Part shown: positions 37,030 to 47,975 of the stretch, in pieces
Layout: every line of letters starts with the position of its first letter
Position numbering within the stretch: position 1 is the stretch's first letter
Source: Osedax fenrisi
Taxonomy: Eukaryota > Annelida > Polychaeta > Sabellida > Siboglinidae
Reading direction: 5' to 3'
Length of the DNA: 64,000 nt
Assembly: GCA_964019155.1 (NCBI GenBank)
Contig: OZ025242.1
Span: 68,607,040 to 68,671,039, forward strand
The notes under the pieces: model-generated
The model's database searches: none
What the model saw: only the letters and a program-made list of their open reading frames with translations
What the model was told of the DNA's origin: nothing
Position numbers and translations under genes: made by a program

Positions 37030-38750
37030 ACAAAAATGTGGTATTATTTTATTTTGAATGTATTTAAATTAATGTTCATATTAAAGAGTTAAGTTTTCTT
37101 TAATTAATATCTAATAAATATAATTTATAACAATAGCTTATAAAATATCTGAAATAATTAACTGTGTGTGATAATAAATATGAACTTACCGGTGATTCCA
37201 AGATTAATTTGAAAGTTTAATTTTTAAATAAATTGTAAATAAACACCAATAATTATTAAAAATCCAGAAAAGTTAATGTTATTGTAGCAGAATTTGGTAA
37301 CTATGTCCAATGATTTTGCGAAGCAATCCTTCGGAAAATCTTTGTTATTAAGTAAATTATCAAGATTTATTGCTTTTTAAAAGTATATTTTATATTACCG
37401 GGTACCCGAAAAAAAACGGGTACCCGGTATTTTATGGAAAATTGCAACCTTATCTTATCAAATACTAGATTCCGGGTCGGGTACCCGGTATTTGAACCCG
37501 TTTTTACATCACTACTATTAGTAGTACTAAATACATATATCTCAAATATTTTGACTTTAAAAACTCTACTCAATTTCACTATCTTTATAAGGGCTGACGT
37601 TATATGTAAAATATAGGCAATTTAGTTGTCTACTAGAATACTGATACCTTTTGAAATTGTATACAAAATTAATTATAATTTTGTTATTATGTAGATAACC
37701 TCTATATCTATTACTATCACTAATTTACTAAGCTCGAATAGTAAGTATAATGTAATAAAATGATAATTTAGTAAATTTTACAAATATACCACATAGTTTT
37801 GTTAATAAGTGTATGTTTATAATAATTAACAACCATATTTTAGACATTTTATACTCATGAATCACATATTATACATCATTTTAAAGATACATAATTATAT
37901 TTGCATATTTTAATGAAATAATTGTTTTGATAACAAATGAAAACGAACACCGGGCATAAATAGTATCTACTAAGAACATTATGTTAAAAATACATTTAAT
38001 TGTATAATAACATAAAGATATTATACCAGTTATATCAATATTTTAAGATATCATATTATAAATTTTAATTTAATTTAATCTATAAATAGATTATAAATGT
38101 AATTTCGATCTTTTGTAAATATTGAATTTAATTCACTGTTGTATAATTTAAAATGATATATTAATTATATAGGTTCATTCTCAAAAATGAATACATACAT
38201 TAAATGAAATTAAAGACAACCATAGAAAATAATTCATATAGTTTCATTTAATATCAAAATAATATCAAAATATTTCATAAGCTATCAAATTTAAAATGAT
38301 CAAATTATTATACCTTCTATTCTATACTTGATTATACTTATTATGTAAGCTAATTCATTATAGGATATAAACACGCCAGTTTTATATACATTATACAAAC
38401 AGACATTCATATTCTATATCAAACTATAGTCATTTACTATATATTCTGATAATATTTTGATATCATTATCACCCTCTATAGTTGAACTATGCATTGATTG
38501 TTTACAAATTATTGCCTTTAGTCTAGATGCAGCCCAGGGATACAGCTTTAATGATAACAATAACTGGGCTTTGGTAATATATATATATATATATAGTGTT
38601 GTGATTTATACAAAATATGTTTTTAATAGATGTTTTAGACAAAGAATAAAAAACGAAAAAAAAACAGAAAAAAAATAAGATACAAAAATGTATACATATA
38701 TTTATTTAATTGTTGATATTTAATTTTTAATTTTAATTTAAAATTTAATA
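37030..38750. other. AT-rich noncoding stretch with a TIR relic
   Basis: At 37305-37350 ATGATTTTGCGAAGCAATCC and TTCGGAAAATCTTTG fold back; they are an end-to-end relic of the 32999-33458 family. At 37398-37430 CGGGTACCCG is repeated, and at 37498-37514 TTTTTACATCACTA is a hAT-like terminus. No gene is seen. Confidence 0.45.
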
Positions 38751-38832
38751 AATGGATAATAATAAAGTAAAATTAGATTTCTTTTATGTTTTGATATAAT
38801 ACATTGTATAATAATATATATGTTTATTATTA

Positions 38833-38970
38833 AAGGGGTTTCACACCAACTCAAACGCAATTATTAACTCTACAAAACTAAGTGTAAAACCTCTTTTAAA
38901 AAATATAGTTAAACTTTAACCTCTAATAATTCGAGTTAATAATAGCGTTCGAGTTGGTGTGAAACCCCTT
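38833..38970. mobile_element. 138-bp MITE with TTA duplication, PIF/Harbinger-like
   Basis: Ends AAGGGGTTTCACACCAACTC and GAGTTGGTGTGAAACCCCTT are perfect inverted repeats; the similarity continues as ACGCAATTATTAACTC against GAGTTAATAATAGCGT. TTA flanks both sides (38830-38832, 38971-38973). A 3-bp TWA duplication with such ends suits PIF/Harbinger (inference). Further inverted similarity lies outside the ends. Confidence 0.75.
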
Positions 38971-39019
38971 TTATATCAAAACATAAAATAAATCTAATTT
39001 TTCATTTATTATTTATAAT

Positions 39020-40130
39020 AATTTATTATAATAAAAATATGAAAGTTCATACAGTTTTTATAATATTAATTAGATACAAATACAATGTATATTATACATA
39101 GATTATGATACAATCTCGATGTCTATAACATTAAATAATACAGAAATACTCAGAGTTATATTGTAACAAAATAAATATTATAATAATTATAATTTTTATA
39201 CTAATGTATAGTATGACAATATGATTTAATGATGCTAATAATATGTACTCACTTTATTATTATTTTATTATTTAACAACATATCTACTTTATTTAAATAA
39301 TTTTATTTTTGAAATACGAAAGTACGGATTAAAAACGAATAAAACGATTAAATTACGAATAAAAAATGAAAAAAACCATTCAAAACATGTTTTAAACAAG
39401 CATTAATAAAAAACGCATATTTTAACAACACTATATATATATAATAATTGCTGTATAATTAATAATGATATATTAAATTACAATATAGAATTATTATTGA
39501 AAATTATTACATATCAATTAATTTTAATTAAAAATTTACTATGTATGAGAAAAATATATTATATTAAAAGATAAAATCCATAAATAATTTTAATAATTAA
39601 TAAATTTGACCAATCTGTGAATTAGTAACTAATAATGATTATTAATTTATAATAACTTATTAATGATTTATTAATAGTATATTTGATATTCTACTTTAAT
39701 TCATGTGGAATCCTTTCTCAAAAGCATATTGTTATTAAAGGGTTACTTTTTTACTTATTATATAACTATATTGTATTGTATTAATACATATTCTATGTGG
39801 GTTTATACCCAATATAGGAACACTTTTACCAAACTCACGCATTTACTAATAGGGGAGGAGCTATAGCATACGCAATATCTGCTGGCGTAAATTATACCCG
39901 CTCATTAATTTGATACATAATTATGGTTCATATTATATGAATCATATATGAATGATAATTATAGAAAGGATATAAGTCCTTGATTATAGTATATCGTGTA
40001 TATATGTATATGCCAATATATATATGTATATATTATAAGTACATACGATATTAATATAGTTAGTTTCAGCTTGTTTAAAATAGAAACAATATATAATATG
40101 TGTTTAATAATATTCCGCAATGATGAGAAC
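39020..40130. other. AT-rich noncoding stretch
   Basis: No gene or clear element is seen. Confidence 0.4.
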
Positions 40131-40137
40131 TGTTATA

Positions 40138-40208
40138 GTAATGGTCTTATAAATAGTAATGGTCTTATATATAGTAATGGTCTTATATATAGTAATGGTC
40201 TTATATAT
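40138..40208. repeat. Four tandem 18-bp repeats
   Basis: AGTAATGGTCTTATATAT repeats four times; a diverged relative, GAGTAATGGTCCTATAC, is at 40390. The short open frame ending here is a by-product. Confidence 0.85.
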
Positions 40209-40887
40209 TAATTTTTTCTACAACTTTTAGTTTTTAATTTATTCTAAAGTAGAATTTACTTAATTATAATGCGAATATTGTACGTTCATAGGAGTTTTAT
40301 ATAGTTTATGAAATACTATTTAATTACAAGTAGAAGCAATATATTATATGTGTATAATAATATAACACAACGATACGTAAATTATTAGAGTAATGGTCCT
40401 ATACGTTATTTTCCTAAAATTAATTGTCGAAAATATTAAAAATATTAAGTTTGAAATTACTTAATTATAATCATTATACGAATATTGTACAATGTACGTA
40501 CATGTAAGTTTTATATAGTATTTAAAAGACCGTTTAAATTAAAGTAGAAAAAATATATGTAATGTGTATACATACATTATTAGAGTAATCATTACTATAA
40601 ATTACAATGTAATGGAACTAATTATTTTTTTTAATTAATTAATTACTTTCGATAATATATACAAAATATTATTAAGGTAAACGGTATAATTCTTCTATAC
40701 ATTATTCTTCTGTATAGGCTGATAAGATAACACAATTATAGGTAAACTGTTGTATTACGAATTATAATAGAAATAATATAATGAATATTAGTAGTTATCT
40801 CTATATTCAAATTTTCTTTATAATTAAATCATAACTATTTGCACTATAATTAAATATAAGTATACAATATAGTCAATTGCAATTGCA

Positions 40888-40996
40888 ACGGCCATGGCCG
40901 AGTTGTCTAGAGAGGTGTGTTATAATTCTTGTTTTGGCAGATCTGCCAAAACTAGAATTCGAATTCGAATTGGTGGGTTCGACTCCCCGTCGTGAC
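40888..40996 (+). tRNA. tRNA-like sequence with a palindromic insertion
   Basis: TGGCCGAGTTGTCTAGA resembles the A box of class II (Ser/Leu) tRNAs. GGGTTCGACTCCC is a perfect B box, the 3' end is TCGTGAC and T7 follows. Between the boxes is a hairpin, GTTTTGGCAGATCTGCCAAAAC extended to AATTCT/AGAATT, which does not form a normal anticodon arm. The 5' acceptor strand does not pair with TCGTGAC. It is more likely a tRNA-derived pol III pseudogene than a working tRNA. Confidence 0.45.
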
Positions 40997-41029
40997 ATTT
41001 TTTTATATATTTCTACAATATATAATTGT

Positions 41030-41060
<31 letters not shown>

Positions 41061-41079
41061 ATCTATACATTACTAAATA

Positions 41080-41600
41080 AAATACTGAGTGATATATAAT
41101 ATATATATATATAAATATGTTAATATATAATATGTTGTTATATAAATATATAAATATATATAATTTATGTCACATAAATAGCATGACATATACATCTAAT
41201 GTAATTACTGACGCAATATGTGTGCTGGACACTGTTGTAACGTGACTTATGTAATATCTGATATAATATCTTATGTAATATATGATGCTAAGTATGATGT
41301 AACATGAATTAATAGATTGAGGAATTGATTATTATAAAATAAGAAATACATACTAATGCAGGTTCGACATTAGAAATCATCGTATTACTAAACAAATGCG
41401 TCGTTGCACAGTTGATATTGCAGTTAAGCTATGGTGTCACACTCGAGTTAAGCTATGGTAGTATTGTTATTATGCATTACAGTTAGCACTTCTAGAGCAC
41501 AACAATAAGCATGTTATAGTACAAACATGTAATAGTTTATATATATATATATGTAATAGTGTGTATATATATATATATATATATAAAATATGTACATATA
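41080..41600. other. Noncoding, moderately AT-rich
   Basis: It includes short (TA)n runs and a small duplication of AGTTAAGCTATGGT at 41424-41460. No gene is seen. Confidence 0.4.
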
Positions 41601-43917
41601 TCATGTATATGTGGCTGCTATACTTGGTAGAGTCGCACCACACGCAGTCTGATACAGGACTGATAGGATGGGGTTGTATGTCACCACCAGTACCACAGCC
41701 ACCACCGTAGCACTCACCTGCATACCGATGTAGGTGAGGGGAACCGGAAACGGGGGGTAAAAGGGCAACGCGCCGATGGGGTGAGCATTTGTCTCCGACT
41801 TCTCGAGAAGTTTCCGAGGTTTCGGTGAAATCGTTAACGCGGCTGCGTAGGGGAGAATAGTATTAACGGGTAGTATAGTGCGGTGGTGGTATGCACTGTT
41901 TTAATACGATCCATTTTTTAAATTACTAATATTAATTTATATATAAAATACTAATTTATCCAGATTATAACCCATATATATTAATTTATAGTACTGTAGT
42001 ATATATTTGGTAAATACGTATAATATAAAGGTATTTAATAAAATGCACGGGTAAATATTATACTACCTTAAATTAAATTATTGTAAACGTTGCCTTGATG
42101 TGGCACGAGAGCTTTAATATCTAAATACGTACAAAAATTGATGTGATTAATTGATGTGATTTTACAAATTCCCGAGTATATTTTATATAATCCACGGAAA
42201 AGTGTATATAGTACTAGCGTTAAAATCACTAAGATAGAAATGAGAGGTAACACGGACGAAGCCAGCCACCTAGTATCTACACTAGATGGTGGTGTGTTAC
42301 TTCTTGATACACCTTCACTACTTCACACGTAAACAATTCAGCTTACATTTGATTATTACAGGGTTCCGCGGGTTTTTACAGTCTATAACAGTAATAACCT
42401 TGGTACTAAACTGGTAATAACCGGTCCGCTAAAAAGAGGTTTGTGTCAAACATATATTAACCTAGGCTTTCAATTCTAGCTATATTTCGGTGATTTTGCG
42501 ATTAATATATAAGTATCTAACTTGCGTGATTATTATTTATACCATAATTAGCTAAATTAAAGTTATGAAGACACTATTCAACATAGATATTAGATGTAAT
42601 GGGTCACTTGCAATTGTACTCAATATTATATTTATTTTATTAAAATGAATGAGAAAAAAAATTATAATTGTTGTTAAAAATAATAATAAATTTAGAAATT
42701 ATTATTGGTATATTTATATATAGTAGACCACTTAAAATACATTATAAATATTAAATATATAAAATTTTAATAAGTTTATACTAATTTAAAAAATGAAGAG
42801 TGAATATTTTTTAAATAGTAAATAAATTATATTACAGAAAGTAATTGTAACCTGAATTGATTAAAAATAATTATGAAAGTAAATATGTCATACTTAATAA
42901 ATAATACAATTTTAAATTAATAAGTTAGTAAAAAGAAAAAATGTATTTTACAATAGAAAATATAAAATTATATTTAAATATTTCTAACTTCTCCGTTAAT
43001 ATTTGAATACCATGTTTTACCATGGATTGGAAATCATCTATATTTGTGTGAACTATTTGTTATCCTAGAATGATTTTATCATATTACATTATGGTCAAAT
43101 ACAGTGGTTCCCAACATATGGGTCATGACACAAACTTGGGTCATTGGGTTTTTTTTGTGGGTTATGAGCCAATTTCTTAAAAATAATATAAAATAATATA
43201 AATGCTTTTATAAGCAAATTGACGTTATGGTTGAGAAAAATTGAAGATGGAAATATATATATATATAATAGTTTATATTATTCGTTTATGATTAAAGTAT
43301 AATAATAAAAAAATTAAAATGTTTCTTGGGTCATGATATATTTTTAAATTAAGAATTATCAAAAAAAGGGTGGTCCTTATTATAGTTTTACAATAAAATA
43401 TTTCAATAATAAATCAGAAGAACTGCATATGAAAGATGTCAATTTAAAATTGACATGCTTACAAAGCTTCAGAAAGATGTTCATAGTACACTTGTTCACA
43501 TGATACATATAGCTAGTAAGGGGTAGTATAGGGATAGAGCTAGTAGGGGGTAGGGAGAAGGGGTATAGCTAGTAGGGGGTAGGGTGGGAGTATAGTTAGT
43601 AGGGGTTAGGATAGGGTAGGAGATAGTGTAGGGGGTAGGGTAGATGTAATTAAATAACTATATATTTTCGATATATAACTATTATTTTTAGTACAGATAA
43701 TACATTAAACTTTATAATAATTATCAATATAAATATAAATATTAATATTAATATAACATTGATATTAATGTGATTCTACTGCATCGCCTGCCATGCACTA
43801 AACTCAATTGCTTAGCTCCCACTTTCTCCCTATATCGATGTACTAACCTAGATCTGAGCATGACAACACGAAGTCACTGACAATAGTAGAGGTACGTTGT
43901 GACAGCTCCGAATAGGC
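41601..43917 (-). CDS. C-terminal two exons of a putative membrane protein
   Basis: Upstream exon 43917-43848 (70 nt) lies between acceptor CACTACCTAG and donor CTAG/GTTAGT. It encodes AYSELSQRTSTIVSDFVLSC SDL plus one base. Terminal exon 41842-41601 follows acceptor CCCCTACGCAG; its first two bases complete that codon (G+CC), so the phases agree. It encodes 79 residues: ALTISPKPRKLLEKSETNAH, a proline-rich link (FYPPFPVPLTYIGMQ), a hydrophobic segment (VSATVVAVVLVVTYNPIL) that could span a membrane, and a short tail ending SIAATYT. An excellent donor consensus (CAG/GTGAGT) lies within the terminal exon at 41722-41717, so alternative splicing there is possible. Both exons are far more GC-rich than their flanks. 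No family is recognised and upstream exons were not found. Confidence 0.42.
42183..42428 (-). CDS. Second exon-like pair inside the previous intron
   Basis: 42428-42360 follows acceptor CTCTTTTTAG and encodes RTGYYQFSTKVITVIDCKNP RNP up to a possible GT donor. 42269-42183 follows acceptor GATACTAG and, in the matching phase, encodes VAGFVRVTSHFYLSDFNAST and IYTFPWII before TAA. A different minus-strand frame over 42320-42068 is also open and contains a hydrophobic stretch (LPLISILVILTLVLYTLF). Only one of these can be right. It could be an alternative end of the 41601-43917 gene, but the phase does not fit the 43848 donor. Confidence 0.3.
42440..43100. other. AT-rich noncoding stretch
   Basis: No feature is seen. 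Confidence 0.4.
43101..43378. mobile_element. hAT non-autonomous element
   Basis: The left end CAGTGGTTCCCAACATATGG followed by GTCATGAC is the well-known hAT terminal pattern (CAGNGGTTCCCAA). A degraded inverted end, AAAGGGTGGTCC, lies at 43367-43378, and GGGTCATGA recurs inside near 43329. Confidence 0.65.
43505..43645 (+). repeat. G-rich imperfect repeats (GCTAGTAGGGGGTAGGG)
   Basis: At least five imperfect copies of AGTAGGGGGTAGGG are present. Runs of three to five G at short spacing on the plus strand could form G-quadruplexes. Confidence 0.75.
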
Positions 43918-44137
43918 CTAGGTAGTGTGGCCTAGTTCTGTCATGTCTGTGTGTTGCAGGACCATGTTACAGGTGTAGGCTATCACCCTGAGTGTATAAC
44001 GACGTTAATGTTCGAGTTAGGGTTAACTTGGGGTTATAGTCGATCTAAACAATCGGTAAATATGCGTGGGCTACGTGATATATGTAGGTCGCGTACGATA
44101 TATTTACTGCGGGTAGTATAAACTATCGTTATATTCG

Positions 44138-44338
44138 TGGAGTCCTTTCCTATCCCATCCAGGAACTTAGATGAAGTTTTCACTTATTATTAATTAAATG
44201 ACTCTAATGTATATTCCGAGCCGTTCTCGTGTCGATGTATCCAGGTTTTAACGAGAGCCGATTATTTTGTATACACAATTATATAACATCGCTTCTAAAC
44301 ATATTTGAAGACCTTGATTTCACGGTTGCGGACTGGAT
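44138..44338 (-). mobile_element. tRNA-derived SINE, copy 5, diverged and head-truncated
   Basis: Reverse orientation: GTGGAGTCCTTTCCTATCCC, GGAACTTAGATGAAGTTTTC and TTTTAACGAGAGCCGAT match the family. Similarity ends at CGGACTGG, so most of the tRNA head is lost. Confidence 0.7.
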
Positions 44339-44486
44339 AATATATATATATACTATATTATAATATATATTAGGTTATATATAAGGGTAATGTACTATAC
44401 TATAATACGCGATGAAGTGGAACCCGATGAAATAGCGTGTCCTTAATGTCCTCAACGTAAAGCCTAGACGCCTAGTACGACCATCA

Positions 44487-44635
44487 GTCATTTAGTATCG
44501 AGTTAATGCGTACCGAGTTATTTAGTACGTATCGCGTTTGATACGAAGTCATTTAGTACCGAGTGATTTCGTACAGTATCAAATCAATTCGACTTATACG
44601 GTACGAATTAACTTATGGCGTCGGTACTAAATGAC
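44487..44635. mobile_element. 149-bp palindromic MITE (GTCATTTAGTA ends)
   Basis: GTCATTTAGTATCGAGTTAA and GTCGGTACTAAATGAC are inverted ends. The motif GTCATTTAGTACCGAG occurs again in the centre at about 44549. No TA or TTA duplication is clear. Confidence 0.65.
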
Positions 44636-44638
44636 CGG

Positions 44639-44830
44639 TACCCGTACGGTATAGCTAACAGCAGCCCGGCATCTCGACGAGGGTGTCGACGCAGGTCTCC
44701 CGGGTAACTGTGAAGCCCTTCTCCGTGCTGATGACCGACTGCCACCATTAGAGCTTTACGTCGAGGCTCTCGGTAGCGGTGGTGACGGCAGAGTTCGGGC
44801 GTAGTCGGTGCGGTCGGGCGCTACGAAATG
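44639..44830. other. CpG-rich island with conflicting short frames
   Basis: On the minus strand, 44738-44655 follows a possible acceptor (GGTGGCAG) and encodes SVISTEKGFTVTRETCVDTL VEMPGCC before TAG. On the plus strand, 44655-44826 is open with LTAARHLDEGVDAGLPGNCE. An exon is likely here, but the strand is unresolved. Confidence 0.3.
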
Positions 44831-45046
44831 TACGTAGTTTTACGATTATTTGAAACTAAATTACAAATGTTACGCTCACAATTTAGTCGTTGCTAACGAT
44901 TAAATTAATATAATGTTTGACGTGTCTGTATATTTCTATACGTCTTTTAGTTATGACGTTATCATACTAATTTACAGACGTGGTAAGCACGGATAGTGTA
45001 CGTAATTTAATGGGGTTTATTTTAATAGATTGATTACATAATTGTA

Positions 45047-45194
45047 GGGGGCTGGAATGATTTTGTATGTAGGGGGGACCAACCAAACAAAATAAATTTA
45101 GTGGTAAAAGTTGGGGGGACCATTAAATAGGAGGTCCCCCTAGATTTTAAAGTGGGGGGGACATATACCCCCTCCCCCCCTGTTGCAGCACCCC
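45047..45194. mobile_element. G-run MITE, copy 2 (inverted relative to 21551-21702)
   Basis: TA-flanked, 148 bp. GGAATGATTTTGTATGTAGG and GTCCCCCTAGATTTTAAAGT match the reverse complement of copy 1. Confidence 0.7.
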
Positions 45195-45639
45195 TACATA
45201 ATAGGTAGACTATTTTAATCTCGTATTTGTTTCTTATAAATAATATGTCATCGTATAAAAATAATATATTATTATATAATTTTGATATATTAGATAGCTT
45301 AAATAATGTATTACTAATAGTACGTCTTACTACTTTAGTAAATAAAAGTAAATTATGTTTATAACTGATAATTGAGAATGATTTTTTTATAACGGCTATA
45401 AAATTGGGTAAATAAATGGCAATTAAATATTAAAAAATCATCAAATATGTATTGCTATGCTGATATTAATAATGAATATGATATAAATACGTGTAAGCTG
45501 ATGTAACGTATTCAATGATACATGTTAACAAGTTATGTGGCACATCCCACATTTAGTATAGCGTGTATTACATGATCGGTATCGATGATCATGATGATGA
45601 ATATATGTGATATTAAATATGATATTTTATGATGTATCT

Positions 45640-46110
45640 AGACTAAAGGCAACAATATTAGGCCATAGTTCACACTATAGAGGGTAATAATGATATCGAA
45701 AGCTATTATACGAATATATAGTGACGACTATAGTTTGATGTGGAATGTGAATCTGTATGCTTGTATCGCGTATAAAACTTCTGCATTTGTATTTTATAAT
45801 GAATGAGTTTATATACAAAGTATAATGATGCCAATATTAGATTTTTAGAAATATAATAATTTGATATCGACTAGTCCCTAGAGTTGAAATAACCGAATTC
45901 AGGGTTGGAGTGGGCCGTAATCATCTCGACTGAAGGCAACATTTTATAAACAACACTATCTGTTGTTCAATTATAGACTGGTATTTATCAGGGTTTGTAA
46001 TTAACAGTAAATGAATATAGTTTAATGTAGAGTATAAATCTCTGCCAATGTACATGTATAAAATGTTCGTAATATAATAATTTGATATGATATCGACTAG
46101 CTATAGTTAA
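45640..46110. repeat. Diverged tandem duplication, unit about 250 bp
   Basis: In both halves the order is GACT(A/G)AAGGCAACA, TATAGTTT(G/A)ATGT, GAATCTGT/AAATCTCTG and finally ATAATAATTTGATAT...ATCGACTAG. Heavy divergence implies an old event. Confidence 0.6.
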
Positions 46111-46479
46111 ACTGTATGAATTAGTGCCTTTACTAAAATCTTTAGCAGGCCATCTATTTAATCAGAAATTGTAATCCGATAATCATAATTATTATAATAA
46201 TTATTATTAATATTATTTAAAATTTATTATAATTATTATAATAATAATTATTGTTTATATTTTCAAAATATTTTTGAAAAAATAAATATTTACTATTTAA
46301 CATTATATTATATGGTTATTGGTCAAAATCTTCGCGATTGATGTGCGATTTGAACGCCCGCAAAATGTTTTATTCTAATTAGTGAATTTAAAATATGTAT
46401 GTTTGTTTATACCATTGACTTGTATTGGGTAGACTCATTGACTTGTATTGGGTCAATACAAGTCTATGGTTTATACAAA

Positions 46480-46610
46480 CATTAATATTTTTAATTTTAG
46501 TTATTTTCACTTGTTTGCTTTGGTTTATCTGGGTTTAGTTTTGATATTGCCAGGTTTTTTAGCTGCATTACATCGCGAGTAAGCCCATAAAACACATATG
46601 TATATAAAAT

Positions 46611-46649
<39 letters not shown>

Positions 46650-47262
46650 GTTAATAATAAGGCGTTGCATGTATGATAGTAATTTTACAATTATTATAAT
46701 ATTATTATATTCAATATTATTAATATTAATATTATATTAATATAATAATTATAATAATTTTTAGAATAATTATTATTCTAAATTGTAATATATATATTTA
46801 TATATATATATATAATATAAGAATATTATAATACATATAGATATAAAATAGATATTGAATCAATATCATTATGATATTGATATAGATATAATTTATATTT
46901 ATATCATTATAATCATATAATTTATATATGATATTTATATATATATATATATATTTTTAATATTTAATATAATATTATATATGATTATCATTATGTTTAT
47001 CAAAATGAATTATATTGAAGCAAGCAGTCGATTGTTATTATAAGATTATCAGAGTTCAAGGTGGGTGGTATTTAATAAATAATTTATATATGCATTACTT
47101 TAAATTATATGCATTATAAGATATTTTATAGTACCACAATTATTGTGACAATATGTTATAGGCTCCTTGGGGATACAATGCAGCTAAAAAATACAGCAAA
47201 ATAAAAACAAACCAAAGAAATCACACAACCCCAAAATAAAAATTGAACTCTGACATTCTAAT
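46480..47262. repeat. Old inverted repeat pair bounding AT-rich DNA
   Basis: 46490-46580 (CTTTGGTTTATCTGGGTTTA, TTTTTTAGCTGCATTACATC) is imperfectly complementary to 47165-47255 (ATACAATGCAGCTAAAAAAT, AAACAAACCAAAGAAATCAC). It is probably a degraded element with long ends. Confidence 0.45.
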
Positions 47263-47750
47263 AATAACAATAATAATAATAATAATCGGCGGCCTTCTTC
47301 GAGATTCACGATCATAATGATATAAATAATTATTATTTATAATATAATAATTATAATAAAAGATATATATATATATCTAATTATTATAAATATTATAATA
47401 ATTATTATTATTATTATAATATTATTATTATAATAATTATAATTATTATAATTATAATATTATATAATAATTATATATAGATATAAATAATAGAAGAAAA
47501 ATAAGACAACATCAATTATTATTTAAACCTGCTTAACATTGTTATATCTACAATATAAAAATATAATTATATATTTATTTAAATAACTACATTTTTGCCT
47601 AACAACAAAATATATTTAAATTCGTAGATTTTGTTTACCGATCTAACGTCTTTGACTATATCAAAGATTTTGCGAAATAATCCAATAAAATAAGATGCCA
47701 AATATCCATAAATTTAGAGTACCATTGGTACTATAAATCTATGCAAATAT

Positions 47751-47891
47751 CCGAAGTGGCTCAGTCATGGCAAGACCTCCTATAACCACGAGATGTTATA
47801 GGATGTCTTAGTCATGGCCTCCTTTAGCTTCGGAAGGCCGTTATATAAAGACTTTTAAAGCAAAATACCCTATAACATCGGAGGTTATAGG
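47751..47891. ncRNA. Pair of hairpins sharing a CCTATAAC/GTTATAGG stem
   Basis: Hairpin 1 (47751-47833) has an outer stem CCGAAG/CTTCGG, a middle stem around AGAC/GTCT with a bulge, and CCTATAAC/GTTATAGG near the loop. Hairpin 2 (47869-47891) has the same CCTATAAC/GTTATAGG stem around a 7-nt loop. The first is about the size of a microRNA precursor, but its bulges are large. A degraded MITE is an equally good explanation. Confidence 0.35.
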
Positions 47892-47975
47892 ATGTATTGA
47901 TAATAATAAAACCTAATATAACCTTGATAGGTTAACTTAACCAACTTAAACAAGATGATCTTGAATTGTATCTTG

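Noticed and set aside
42321..42359. Splicing of 42360-42428 directly to the membrane-like frame starting at 42320
   Set aside because: The implied intron would be under 40 bp and the phases disagree.
44718..44738. A 21-bp intron joining two exon-like blocks in the CpG island
   Set aside because: Far too short for an animal spliceosomal intron.
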